Source: Lachnospiraceae bacterium UBA7026
GTDB lineage: Bacteria; Bacillota; Clostridia; Lachnospirales; Lachnospiraceae
Direction of reading: 5' to 3'
DNA length: 16,024 bases
NCBI GenBank assembly: GCA_002494165.1
Contig: DLBH01000082.1
Location: forward strand, 1 to 16,024
A program made the position numbers and the translations under genes. Under the pieces are notes generated by a model. That model had not been told where the DNA came from, did no database searches, and saw only the letters and a list, made by a program, of their open reading frames with translations. Below are positions 6,688 through 12,635 of this stretch, piece after piece (within the stretch, counting starts at the first letter, position 1; each line of letters starts with the position of its first letter).

Positions 6688-7350
6688 CTAATGGTTATGA
6701 TCCAGCAAAAGAAAATGACTCCTTCGAAAATCGATGATCCCTTCCTTTTTCATTTTACCCAGCTCTTTAGAAAGGGCTGTCCGCTCCACGTTCAGATAAT
6801 CCGCCAGCTGCTGCCGGTCGAAAGGAATATCGAACTCCAGGGCATTTTTCTGTAAAGAAACACTGCTCAGATAGGAGAGGACCCGGCCTCTTATGGTATG
6901 GGGAGAGATATGAAAGCTTCTGCCGGAAAGATTGAGATTCTTGTGGGCAGATATGCCAAGCAGATTCCTGATCAGCTTATACTGCCACAGGTCCTTTGGC
7001 AGCAGATCCCGGATGGCAGCCCTCAGCTTCAGAAAAAGGATCTGGCAGTCTTCATTGGCCCTGACATCCACCAGCATGATTTCCTCATGAAGCAGGGCAT
7101 AGGTCTCCGCAAAAATGTCATTTTCCTCCACCTTACTGAGAATCGTGCAATTACCCCAGCTGTCATTGTTTTCTATGGTCGCACTGCCCGACAAAAGAAT
7201 ACCCAGCCGGCTTGTACTGTTGCCGGCATGAAATATCATCTCACCCTTCTGGTAATTTTTTGTCCGTGCCTCCATTTCATCGAGGCAGCAAAGAATCTCC
7301 TCATCATTCATTCCCTGGAAAAGCATTATCTGTCTGCATCTTTCTACCAT
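6688..7350 (-). CDS. Crp/Fnr family transcriptional regulator
   Basis: The protein is 220 residues from ATG 7350, the usual family length. A longer frame reaches 7407, but the likely promoter places the RNA start near 7390, and a GGGGGA site precedes 7350, so the shorter form is preferred. The N-terminal half is a cyclic-nucleotide-binding-like beta roll ('YQKGEMIFHAGNSTSRLGIL', 'LLSGSATI', 'NDIFAETYALL'). The C-terminal winged helix-turn-helix reads 'FDRQQLADYLNVERTALSKE'. It lacks the N-terminal four-Cys arrangement of Fnr, though there is a Cys-Cys pair ('EEILCCLDEM'), so the effector is unknown; in anaerobes such proteins often answer haem, redox or nitrosative signals. It is transcribed away from the ferredoxin-like gene, and the palindrome between them is its obvious candidate operator. 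Confidence 0.93.
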   Translation of the reverse strand: MVERCRQIMLFQGMNDEEILCCLDEMEARTKNYQKGEMIFHAGNSTSRLGILLSGSATIENNDSWGNCTILSKVEENDIFAETYALLHEEIMLVDVRANEDCQILFLKLRAAIRDLLPKDLWQYKLIRNLLGISAHKNLNLSGRSFHISPHTIRGRVLSYLSSVSLQKNALEFDIPFDRQQLADYLNVERTALSKELGKMKKEGIIDFRRSHFLLLDHNH

Positions 7351-7396
7351 CAATTCTTTTCCCCCAAATAGTATTCTTGTCAAAAAAACTGCCTGC

Positions 7397-7426
7397 CTTA
7401 AATCCATTTTTCAAAAGGCCTGTCAA
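7397..7426 (-). promoter_or_regulatory. Probable promoter of the Crp/Fnr gene
   Basis: On the minus strand TTGACA (7426-7421) is followed after 18 bp by TTTAAG (7402-7397), predicting an RNA start near 7390. The -35 element directly abuts the palindrome at 7427-7444, so a bound regulator could act on its own gene. Confidence 0.5.
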
Positions 7427-7444
7427 ATGTGGTAGTTACCACAT
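7427..7444. promoter_or_regulatory. Crp/Fnr-type operator palindrome
   Basis: ATGTGGTA (7427-7434), two bases GT, TACCACAT (7437-7444): a perfect 8-2-8 inverted repeat in the divergent intergenic region. Its size and symmetry fit a Crp/Fnr dimer site. The centre at 7435.5 is 41.5 bp upstream of the start predicted from TATATT at 7465-7470 for the plus-strand gene, the classical class II activation position, and that promoter lacks a recognisable -35. The geometry is seen in the sequence; binding is inferred. Confidence 0.75.
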
Positions 7445-7464
7445 ACATTTCAATTAAACTATAC

Positions 7465-7470
7465 TATATT
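7465..7470 (+). promoter_or_regulatory. -10 element of the ferredoxin-like gene
   Basis: TATATT at 7465-7470, preceded by an overlapping TATACT at 7460-7465, in an AT-rich stretch with no -35 consensus 16-18 bp upstream. The start would be near 7477, 23 nt before the ATG. The absence of a -35 suggests dependence on an activator. Confidence 0.5.
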
Positions 7471-7499
7471 AGGATCATAAAAACAAGGAGGACAAGAAA

Positions 7500-8330
7500 A
7501 TGATAAGAAAAATCATTCGCATAGATGAGGAAAAATGTAACAGCTGCGGCCTCTGTGCCAGTGCCTGCCACGAGGGTGCCATCGAAATGATTAATGGAAA
7601 AGCCAAACTGGTGAGAGAGCACTTCTGTGATGGCCTCGGTGACTGCCTGCCCACCTGCCCCACAGGAGCCATAAGTTTTGAAGAAAGAGAAGCACCGGCC
7701 TACGATGAGGCTGCGGTCAAGGAAAGCCAGAGAACAAAAGCGGAGGAGCAAACCATGGAAAAGAATACAAGTGCTATAAAGAAAACAGCCGGCCCCCATG
7801 GAGCCGGACAGGGCTGTCCCGGATCACAATTCATGGATTTCAGTAAAATGAGAGACCAGGGTACCCAGATTACCGGTCAGCCTGTCCATACCGGGCATAC
7901 GGGGCCAGGTCCTCAAAGCCAGCCGGCTTCCTCAGTTCCTGCCGGTCAGATCCAGCCCTCATCCAGGCTCAACCAGTGGCCCTGCCAGATTAAGCTGCTG
8001 CCGGTGGAAGCCCCCTTCTACCAGGGAGCCCGGCTTCTGATTGCGGCTGACTGCACTGCCTATGCCTATGCCAATATGCATGAAGAATTCATGAAGGGCA
8101 GGATCACTGTCATCGGCTGCCCCAAGCTGGATTCCATCGATTACTCTGAGAAGCTGACAGCCATCATAGCCGGCAACGACATAAAGAGTGTCACCATCGT
8201 CCGTATGGAAGTTCCCTGCTGTGGAGGACTGCAAAGAGCCGCAGAGACAGCTCTGAAAAACAGTGGCAAGTTCATTCCCTGGCAGGTTGTCACCATCTCA
8301 AGAGACGGCAGAATCCTGGACCGGAGCTGA
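7500..8330 (+). CDS. Ferredoxin-like iron-sulfur protein with C-terminal Cys-rich domain
   Basis: A 276-residue protein with AAGGAGG before ATG 7500. The N-terminus is a two-cluster ferredoxin domain: Cys13/16/19/23 form a full C-x2-C-x2-C-x3-C motif, while the second group has only Cys43, Cys49 and Cys53 ('CDGLGDCLPTCP'), with Leu at the place of the second Cys. A charged, Pro/Gly/Gln-rich linker (~60-160) holds a 'GCPGSQFMDF' motif. The C-terminal part (~165-270) carries 'IAADCTAYAY', 'VIGCPKLD' and 'VPCCGGLQRA', whose cysteines look conserved and could bind another metal centre or do thiol chemistry. I recognise the overall arrangement as a clostridial family annotated only as 4Fe-4S protein, often near Crp/Fnr genes. 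The cytoplasmic role is presumably electron transfer or redox stress response. No partner enzyme is encoded nearby. Confidence 0.88.
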   Translation: MIRKIIRIDEEKCNSCGLCASACHEGAIEMINGKAKLVREHFCDGLGDCLPTCPTGAISFEEREAPAYDEAAVKESQRTKAEEQTMEKNTSAIKKTAGPHGAGQGCPGSQFMDFSKMRDQGTQITGQPVHTGHTGPGPQSQPASSVPAGQIQPSSRLNQWPCQIKLLPVEAPFYQGARLLIAADCTAYAYANMHEEFMKGRITVIGCPKLDSIDYSEKLTAIIAGNDIKSVTIVRMEVPCCGGLQRAAETALKNSGKFIPWQVVTISRDGRILDRS

Positions 8331-8486
8331 CAGCGGTCAGCGTCTGGACCAGTAACGAAAAAAGTCATCAGCCGGACCAGAAGTAGTCCATCATGATTGC
8401 CCGCAAAAATCTGTCTTTAATGACCCAGCCTTAATAGCCGGCCTTTATTATTGTCATAATTTAACTGGATTTATGATATAGTAAGT
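8331..8486. other. Non-coding stretch after the ferredoxin-like gene
   Basis: A small perfect hairpin (GCTGAC 8326-8331, loop AGCG, GTCAGC 8336-8341) overlaps the stop codon but has no T-run. No terminator is evident. A weak promoter-like pair, TTGTCA at 8451-8456 and TATGAT at 8472-8477 (15-bp spacer), may serve the M20 gene; otherwise I see nothing. Confidence 0.35.
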
Positions 8487-8648
8487 CATGGCAGTCCTTG
8501 CTCAAGCCCTCATAAATATCATGGCAGTCCTTTTTCAGGTACTCATAATATTTAAGCATTCCTTTTCAGGTACTCATAATATTTAAGTAATCCTCATTCA
8601 GGCACTAATAAATGTCATGGTATTCCTTATTTGAACATTCATAAAAGG
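8487..8648. repeat. Degenerate ~32-bp tandem repeats, five copies
   Basis: Five adjacent units of 31-34 bp start at 8487, 8520, 8554, 8585 and 8616. Each has the layout CATGGcAgTCCTT, a CA-rich middle, then aCTCATAAtAt; the second and third share an 18-base identical core (TTTTCAGGTACTCATAAT). They fill the space before the M20 peptidase gene and end just short of its ribosome binding site, so they lie in its leader if transcription starts upstream. Sequence divergence among copies shows the array is older than the 39-bp array at 5305. No unique spacers are present. Confidence 0.8.
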
Positions 8649-8670
8649 GATTGTCGGAAGGAGGTCCTTT

Positions 8671-9792
8671 ATGACAGAAGAATATCTGGAAAAGATAAGA
8701 GAATTGCGCCAGCTGCTCCATCAGCATCCTGACCTGTCCGGCCAGGAAGGAGAGACCATAGAACTGCTTTGCAGTTTCCTGAAAAAATATACTTCCCTGG
8801 AGATCCATAGAAGGGATGGCTGGTTTTATGTGGTCAAAAAAGGCACCGGTGTCCACCAGCCCATGGCCTTCCGGGCCGATATGGATGCCCTGCCCATGGA
8901 TGAATGCCTGGACCTGGCCTATGGGTCTCTGAAGAAAGGCATTTCCCATAAGTGCGGCCATGACGGCCATATGGCAGCCCTCTGCGGTCTTGCCCTGGAA
9001 CTGGACCAGAAACTGGTGGACAGGGACCTGTATCTGATCTTCCAGCCGGCAGAAGAGACTGGCCAGGGAGCTTTACAGTGTAAAGATCTGATTAAGGAAA
9101 AAGGAATCCGCCTGATTTATGCCTTCCATAATCTGGGCGGCTTTCCGGAAAAAGCCATCGTTTACCACAGAGGTCTGACCCAGCCGGCCTCCGAAGGTCT
9201 TAGAATCCATTTTTCCGGCAGCCCGTCCCATGCCAGTGCTCCCGAGAAGGGGATTAATCCCGCCGCTGCCCTGGCCAGGCTGGTCCTCTATGCCGGGGAC
9301 CTGACTGACCAGCTGGCAAGGTCTGAATCTGCCATGGTTCTCTGCACCATCGTTGGCTTAAAATGCGGAGAAGGTGACTTCGGTATCTCTCCGGGGGATG
9401 GATCGGTCAGTCTGACTCTCCGGTCAGACCGGGAGGCTGTGATGAAAGAGCTGGAGCAGAAGCTGCTTGACCAGGCATCAGCCCTGGCAGAGTCAGGCCA
9501 TATGACCATGACCCATGAAATCTTTGACTATTTTCCCGAAACCAGAAACCATGACCAGGCCCTGGACCGGCTCCTGAGGGTGGGCGGTTCCATGAATCTG
9601 CCGGCCCATGAGATGGAAGATCTGTGGCGGGCATCTGAAGATTTCGGCTATTATCTCAAAGAATGTCCCGGAGCCATCTTTTATATCGGAAACGGGGAGA
9701 ACTGGCCGCCTCTCCATACGGCAGCCTATGACTTTAATGACCGGATCCTGGAAACTGCCGTAGATCTGTTTCTGGGTCTGGCCCTGGACTAG
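8671..9792 (+). CDS. M20 family metallopeptidase / N-acyl-amino-acid amidohydrolase
   Basis: A 373-residue enzyme with GGAAGGAGG before ATG 8671. Motifs of the M20D amidohydrolases (hippurate / N-acetyl-amino-acid hydrolase type) are in order: 'FRADMDALPMDE' (67-78), 'HKCGHDGHMAAL' with metal-ligand Cys95 and His97, 'IFQPAEETGQGA' with Glu128/Glu129 (catalytic base and ligand), 'AFHN' with His153, and 'PPLHTAAYDF' with the C-terminal ligand His. The inserted dimerisation (lid) domain spans ~175-290, beginning 'GLRIHFSGSPSHAS'. Such enzymes remove acyl groups from amino acids or cleave small amide conjugates in the cytoplasm; the exact substrate cannot be read from the sequence. The gene is monocistronic by position, and its TAG stop overlaps the stop of the convergent decarboxylase gene. 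Confidence 0.93.
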   Translation: MTEEYLEKIRELRQLLHQHPDLSGQEGETIELLCSFLKKYTSLEIHRRDGWFYVVKKGTGVHQPMAFRADMDALPMDECLDLAYGSLKKGISHKCGHDGHMAALCGLALELDQKLVDRDLYLIFQPAEETGQGALQCKDLIKEKGIRLIYAFHNLGGFPEKAIVYHRGLTQPASEGLRIHFSGSPSHASAPEKGINPAAALARLVLYAGDLTDQLARSESAMVLCTIVGLKCGEGDFGISPGDGSVSLTLRSDREAVMKELEQKLLDQASALAESGHMTMTHEIFDYFPETRNHDQALDRLLRVGGSMNLPAHEMEDLWRASEDFGYYLKECPGAIFYIGNGENWPPLHTAAYDFNDRILETAVDLFLGLALD

Positions 9793-10526
9793 GACTTTTG
9801 CTCCACTTCTTTGATTTCCTCCTCAGAAACTTCTTTTAAGGAGTAAGTATCAAAGGCCGGGTCTGAGGGCAGCTGGATCTCTATGTGGCCGATCCGGATC
9901 AGCCAGGCCTGGCCGGAAGTCATCTCCAGATCAAAGACATGACCTCCCCGGCTGCGGTCCTCAGAGATAAAATGAAGATGCCAGCCCGGGGCATTGATCC
10001 CGTCCATATAGTCTGGATAATAAACACATACCAGACTGCCTTTGATCTCTTTGAAAATGAAATCCTTCTGGGTTTTCTGTAAAATCTCCTTGAGGGCAAT
10101 ATGCTGGGAACGATAGGGGGCCTCCGACCTGGCCCGGACGAGAGGGAAGTTTCCATCAATTCGAATAATATGCATCCTGTTAAGTCCAAAACCTTCTTCA
10201 ATTTTTACAGTAAGCAGGTCCTTGAGCGTATTGATGTCAGTGACCGGACCCAGACGGAAGGTCCGGGCATCCTTCATACCGGCAACGCAGGCAAAGGGAA
10301 CTCCCATGTCAGACGGAGCCTCTGCAACCGTTCCGTCGTCCATAGCCCGGAAACAGCGGTGATCAACCACGATCATTTCACCATTCACATCTTCGAAGGT
10401 GCCCAGTCCGATATCGCCATGGTCCAGCAGATCCTTCACAGTAATGACTGCTTTTGTATAGCCCATGGCCAGGGCCTGCAGGGTTGATACCTGGTAAATA
10501 ATATGATCCTTCAAAATACACCTCAT
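9789..10526 (-). CDS. budA: Alpha-acetolactate decarboxylase
   Basis: A 245-residue protein that decarboxylates (S)-2-acetolactate to (R)-acetoin in the butanediol/acetoin overflow pathway. Family landmarks are plain: 'IYQVSTLQALAMGY' near the start, 'HGDIGLGTFEDVNGEMIVVD', 'PFACVAGM', and the zinc triad His183-x-His185...His196 in 'GWHLHFISEDRSRGGHVFDL', with the spacing known for Bacillus-type enzymes. The start is uncertain: ATG 10526 has no good ribosome binding site, whereas TTG 10514 (241 residues) is preceded by GAGGTG at ideal spacing. An orphan AGGAGG lies 33 nt upstream of the ATG beyond a hairpin. No acetolactate synthase is encoded in the window, so the enzyme may serve branched-chain balance or acetoin output supplied from elsewhere. 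A long control region lies upstream. Confidence 0.95.
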   Translation of the reverse strand: MRCILKDHIIYQVSTLQALAMGYTKAVITVKDLLDHGDIGLGTFEDVNGEMIVVDHRCFRAMDDGTVAEAPSDMGVPFACVAGMKDARTFRLGPVTDINTLKDLLTVKIEEGFGLNRMHIIRIDGNFPLVRARSEAPYRSQHIALKEILQKTQKDFIFKEIKGSLVCVYYPDYMDGINAPGWHLHFISEDRSRGGHVFDLEMTSGQAWLIRIGHIEIQLPSDPAFDTYSLKEVSEEEIKEVEQKS

Positions 10527-10530
10527 TTCT

Positions 10531-10552
10531 ACCGGTCCTGACCGGTCTTTTT
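10531..10552 (+). terminator. Small hairpin with T-run, antisense to the decarboxylase leader
   Basis: ACCGGT (10531-10536), loop CCTG, ACCGGT (10541-10546), then C and five T residues on the plus strand. As a terminator it would stop plus-strand (antisense) transcripts. On the minus strand the same hairpin separates the orphan AGGAGG (10565-10560) from the start codon, where it could affect translation. Confidence 0.45.
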
Positions 10553-10613
10553 ATGAAAACCTCCTGGGATATTCTTAATTAAAACAGCTGTATCATAGTT
10601 ATATATATCCCTG

Positions 10614-10622
10614 ATTATACCA
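10614..10622 (-). promoter_or_regulatory. Second, extended -10 promoter candidate of the decarboxylase gene
   Basis: On the minus strand the nonamer TGGTATAAT (extended -10 with a perfect TATAAT) predicts an RNA start near 10607. No -35 consensus is present. Copies of the motif AACTATGATA lie on both sides (minus strand 10600-10591 and 10636-10627). Confidence 0.45.
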
Positions 10623-10688
10623 GCTATATCATAGTTTTCCATTTCCCGATTTATAATAATTATGTCATGTTTATTTTTACTCTAAAAC

Positions 10689-10719
10689 TATGATAAGAGA
10701 CACTTATCATAAATGTCAA
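10689..10719 (-). promoter_or_regulatory. Promoter with overlapping palindromic operator, decarboxylase gene
   Basis: On the minus strand TTGACA (10719-10714), an 18-bp spacer and TATCAT (10695-10690) form a good promoter with a start near 10683. A perfect 9-bp inverted repeat, TATGATAAG at 10689-10697 and CTTATCATA at 10703-10711 with a 5-bp gap, fills the spacer and covers the -10. That placement suits a repressor. The predicted leader is ~157 nt. Confidence 0.65.
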
Positions 10720-10739
10720 GATGATAATAGGCCCGGCTC

Positions 10740-11009
10740 AGAGGATGAGTGCAGGCCATGTTACAGGACTCCAACCGGATTATCATGTCTTTAGCCTTAA
10801 TAATTGTAAAGAATTATATTATGGGCAGGTTACCGGGGGACGCTGATATCCGCTGCCAGATTCACGACAGTCTGGACCAATAAAATATTTAGCCCATTAT
10901 AACCAAAAAAATGTTACGATTTTTACTATTTTGATGTCCATATGCTATGAATATCCCCTTTATAAAGTGATATTATAAGATTAAGAGATTGGGATATTTT
11001 TGTATATTA
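10740..11009. other. Non-coding stretch upstream of the flavodoxin-like gene
   Basis: I find no gene and no riboswitch I can name. Minor dyads exist (GGCAG/CTGCC around 10825-10860 and CCAGA/TCTGG around 10857-10876). TATTAT at 10971-10976 may be the -10 of the downstream gene, but its -35 is poor. Confidence 0.3.
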
Positions 11010-11020
11010 GGAGGTTATCA

Positions 11021-11647
11021 ATGGTTGCTAAAAATATTTTGATTATAACCGGAAGCCCCAGGGCTAACGGCAATAGTAATAATCTTGTAAAAGCCTTTGC
11101 CAAGGCAGCTTCTGCCGCAGGACACAAAATCGAGTATTTCGATGCGGCTAAGGCCGATATGCATGGGTGTCACGGAGACCAGAACTGCTTTAAGACCGGT
11201 CACTGCGGACTTAAGGATGACGGTGTAAAAATGTATGAGCTCATGGCATGGGCCGATGTTCTTGTATTGGCTTCCCCGGTTTACTGGAAGGGCTTTACTT
11301 CCTGGATCAAGCGGGTCATCGACCGTTTCTACGTATATGCTTCTCCCAAGGGACGGGCCAACTGCACCGTAAAGGAGACTTATCTGATCGCTACTGCCGG
11401 CAATCCAGATCCGGCTGTATTCGATGCCATGAAGCAGGAATTTGACCTGGTTAATAAGCTTCTTGATTTCCGCTGCGCGGGAAAACTGCTGGCAGGCGGA
11501 CTCAAGGGACCAGAAGACTATAAGGACCATCCCGAGTATATACAGCAGGCCGCTGACCTTGGCTTCAAGGTAGGTCTGGAAAGTGAGATGGCAAGGACTG
11601 CATTTTCAACAAGGAAGAGTCTGCGGTCCCAGTGGAAGAGCATCTAG
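11021..11647 (+). CDS. Flavodoxin-fold NAD(P)H-dependent oxidoreductase
   Basis: The protein is 208 residues from ATG 11021, chosen because AGGAGG lies eight bases upstream; the frame extends seven codons further to 11000 but without a site. It begins 'KNILIITGSPRANGNSNNL', the FMN phosphate-binding loop of the flavodoxin_2/FMN-reductase group. It continues with the Cys-rich 'CHGDQNCFKTGHCGLKDDGV', typical of iron-sulfur-flavoprotein-like reductases of anaerobes, and 'LVLASPVYWKGFTSWIKRVI', the second flavin-contacting loop. Cysteines in the 'C..D.NC....GHC' stretch could hold a cluster but are fewer and spaced differently from the classic compact motif. The role is probably FMN- or quinone/nitro-compound reduction in the cytoplasm. 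A short basic tail extends past the normal domain end. It has its own terminator and stands alone. Confidence 0.88.
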   Translation: MVAKNILIITGSPRANGNSNNLVKAFAKAASAAGHKIEYFDAAKADMHGCHGDQNCFKTGHCGLKDDGVKMYELMAWADVLVLASPVYWKGFTSWIKRVIDRFYVYASPKGRANCTVKETYLIATAGNPDPAVFDAMKQEFDLVNKLLDFRCAGKLLAGGLKGPEDYKDHPEYIQQAADLGFKVGLESEMARTAFSTRKSLRSQWKSI

Positions 11648-11736
11648 CCGGGTTTTTTAAATCCTGGCATCTCAAAGCCACAGCCACCGGCTGACCCCCA
11701 TGGTCAGACCAGGCCGGCCTTAACCATAGAAAAAGC

Positions 11737-11780
11737 AAAACAGCTGTAATGGATCAACAGGTCCTTACAGCTGTTTTTTT
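11737..11780 (+). terminator. Strong intrinsic terminator
   Basis: AAAACAGCTGTAA (11737-11749) pairs perfectly with TTACAGCTGTTTT (11765-11777), and GGA/TCC extends the inside of the stem; the T-run reaches 11780. It ends transcription of the flavodoxin-like gene; the A-run on the left arm would let it work from the other strand too. Confidence 0.9.
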
Positions 11781-11861
11781 AATGGTATTTCTTCTTACTA
11801 TGTGGTACATTCCAGATAGGCGATAAAAGCTACTGAAAGATAACTATGAGAGGAAGGAAGC

Positions 11862-12329
11862 ATGCATATCAGACATTTCTCAGACGCAGATGCTGCGGAA
11901 CTTTCAGCCCTGATCAGGCAGACCCTCAGGCTGACCAATAGCAGGGACTATCCCCAGGCCATGATCGAGGACCTGGTGAAAACTCACACGGAAGACTATA
12001 TAAGACAAAAAGCAGCCCAGACCCATTTTTATGTGGCAGAAGACCAGAGCCGTATCCTGGGATGCGGTGCCATCGGTCCCTGGGATGGGAGAGAGGATGA
12101 ATGCTGTCTCTACAGCATCTTTGTCCATCCTGACTGGCAGGGACGGGGTCTGGGAAGATTCATCATAGAACGGCTGGAGCAGGATCCCTATTGCCTGCGG
12201 GCTGCCAGGATCGAGGTCCCGGCTTCCCTGACGGCGGTCCCCTTCTATCTAAAGCTTGGTTATCAATACAAGGCTGGGATGAAGGAACCGGACGAAAGAC
12301 TCCTGGTCAGTCTGGAAAAATACAGGTAA
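11862..12329 (+). CDS. GNAT family N-acetyltransferase
   Basis: A 155-residue protein, the standard single-domain GNAT length, with GAGAGGAAGGA before ATG 11862. The fold is readable: N-terminal strand 'MHIRHFSDADAAELSALIRQ', central strand 'FYVAEDQSRILGCGAIGPWD', then strand 4 'CLYSIFVHPDWQGRGLG' with acetyl-CoA pyrophosphate loop Q-G-R-G-L-G (motif A), and motif B 'IEVPASLTAVPFYLKLGYQY'. It would move an acetyl group from acetyl-CoA to an amine; the acceptor is unknown. The gene is isolated between a terminator and a non-coding stretch, so context gives no hint. The -35 and -10 elements upstream are weak. Confidence 0.9.
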   Translation: MHIRHFSDADAAELSALIRQTLRLTNSRDYPQAMIEDLVKTHTEDYIRQKAAQTHFYVAEDQSRILGCGAIGPWDGREDECCLYSIFVHPDWQGRGLGRFIIERLEQDPYCLRAARIEVPASLTAVPFYLKLGYQYKAGMKEPDERLLVSLEKYR

Positions 12330-12635
12330 AGAGTCCTTAAAAACCTCAAAGATACCATAAAAAATACATAAAAAAAGACCGGACCCGCCGGCTGCAGGAA
12401 GCTCTCAAACAGACCGTAATAAGATCTTATCTATCTAAATTATTAGATAAATGATAAGCAAATATTAAAATTTTATTACCGGCCTGCCAGCCCTTTACAA
12501 AGGAGGAAAAAAGAATTATAAATGGATTAGGAGCATATAAAAAAGCTCCTGATTGTTATTTTCTGCCAGCCGGCCTGGCTGGCAGGACTAATTCCCGTGG
12601 ATGATGGACTACAGAACAGGTGAGAAGGTATTATC
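12330..12635. other. Non-coding stretch with dyads, hairpins and an orphan Shine-Dalgarno
   Basis: Contents in order: nested inverted repeats (CTTATC 12426-12431 with GATAAG 12453-12458, inside them ATCTAA 12433-12438 with TTAGAT 12443-12448); CCTGCCAGCC at 12483-12492; a perfect AAAGGAGG at 12499-12506 with no ATG, GTG or TTG at working distance; a hairpin AGGAGC 12529-12534 / GCTCCT 12545-12550 followed by a T-rich stretch; and a 9-bp hairpin CTGCCAGCC 12563-12571 / GGCTGGCAG 12577-12585. The first CCTGCCAGCC can also pair with the last arm, giving two exclusive folds. Confidence 0.6.
12515..12604 (+). CDS. Possible 29-residue small protein with ATT start
   Basis: Eight bases after the AAAGGAGG at 12499-12506 a frame opens at ATT 12515 and runs to TGA 12602-12604. 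It reads I-I-N-G-L-G-A-Y-K-K-A-P then C-Y-F-L-P-A-G-L-A-G and a short polar end. An ATT start is rare but used by some genes such as infC. The alternatives are a mutated start codon in a dead gene, or no gene at all; the only nearby ATG (12522) makes a two-codon frame, Met-Asp-stop. Confidence 0.2.
   Translation: MINGLGAYKKAPDCYFLPAGLAGRTNSRG

Noticed and set aside
6898..7371. A 157-codon plus-strand open frame inside the Crp/Fnr gene
   Set aside because: It is antisense to a clear Crp/Fnr reading frame with full domain motifs, and its translation shows no recognisable protein character or ribosome binding site.
7351..7407. Extending the Crp/Fnr protein to the ATG at 7407
   Set aside because: The predicted RNA start is near 7390, downstream of that ATG, and the extra 19 residues have no family counterpart that I recognise.
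8326..8341. Perfect 6-bp hairpin over the stop codon of the ferredoxin-like gene as terminator
   Set aside because: It has no following T-run and the stem is short, so termination is not supported.
10740..10900. Possible riboswitch ahead of the flavodoxin-like gene (segments such as GGTTACCGGGGGACGC recall parts of known classes)
   Set aside because: The matches are local and the required conserved core and helices of the c-di-GMP, guanidine or FMN classes are not present; only weak 5-bp dyads are seen.
11018..11530. A 170-codon minus-strand open frame opposite the flavodoxin-like gene
   Set aside because: It is the shadow of a gene with strong flavodoxin motifs and a good ribosome binding site on the plus strand.
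11800..11807. Isolated ATGTGGTA, identical to a half-site of the Crp/Fnr operator, upstream of the GNAT gene (and ATGTGGTC near 2399)
   Set aside because: Only one arm is present, without the partner at the right spacing; an 8-mer match is readily expected by chance in this context.
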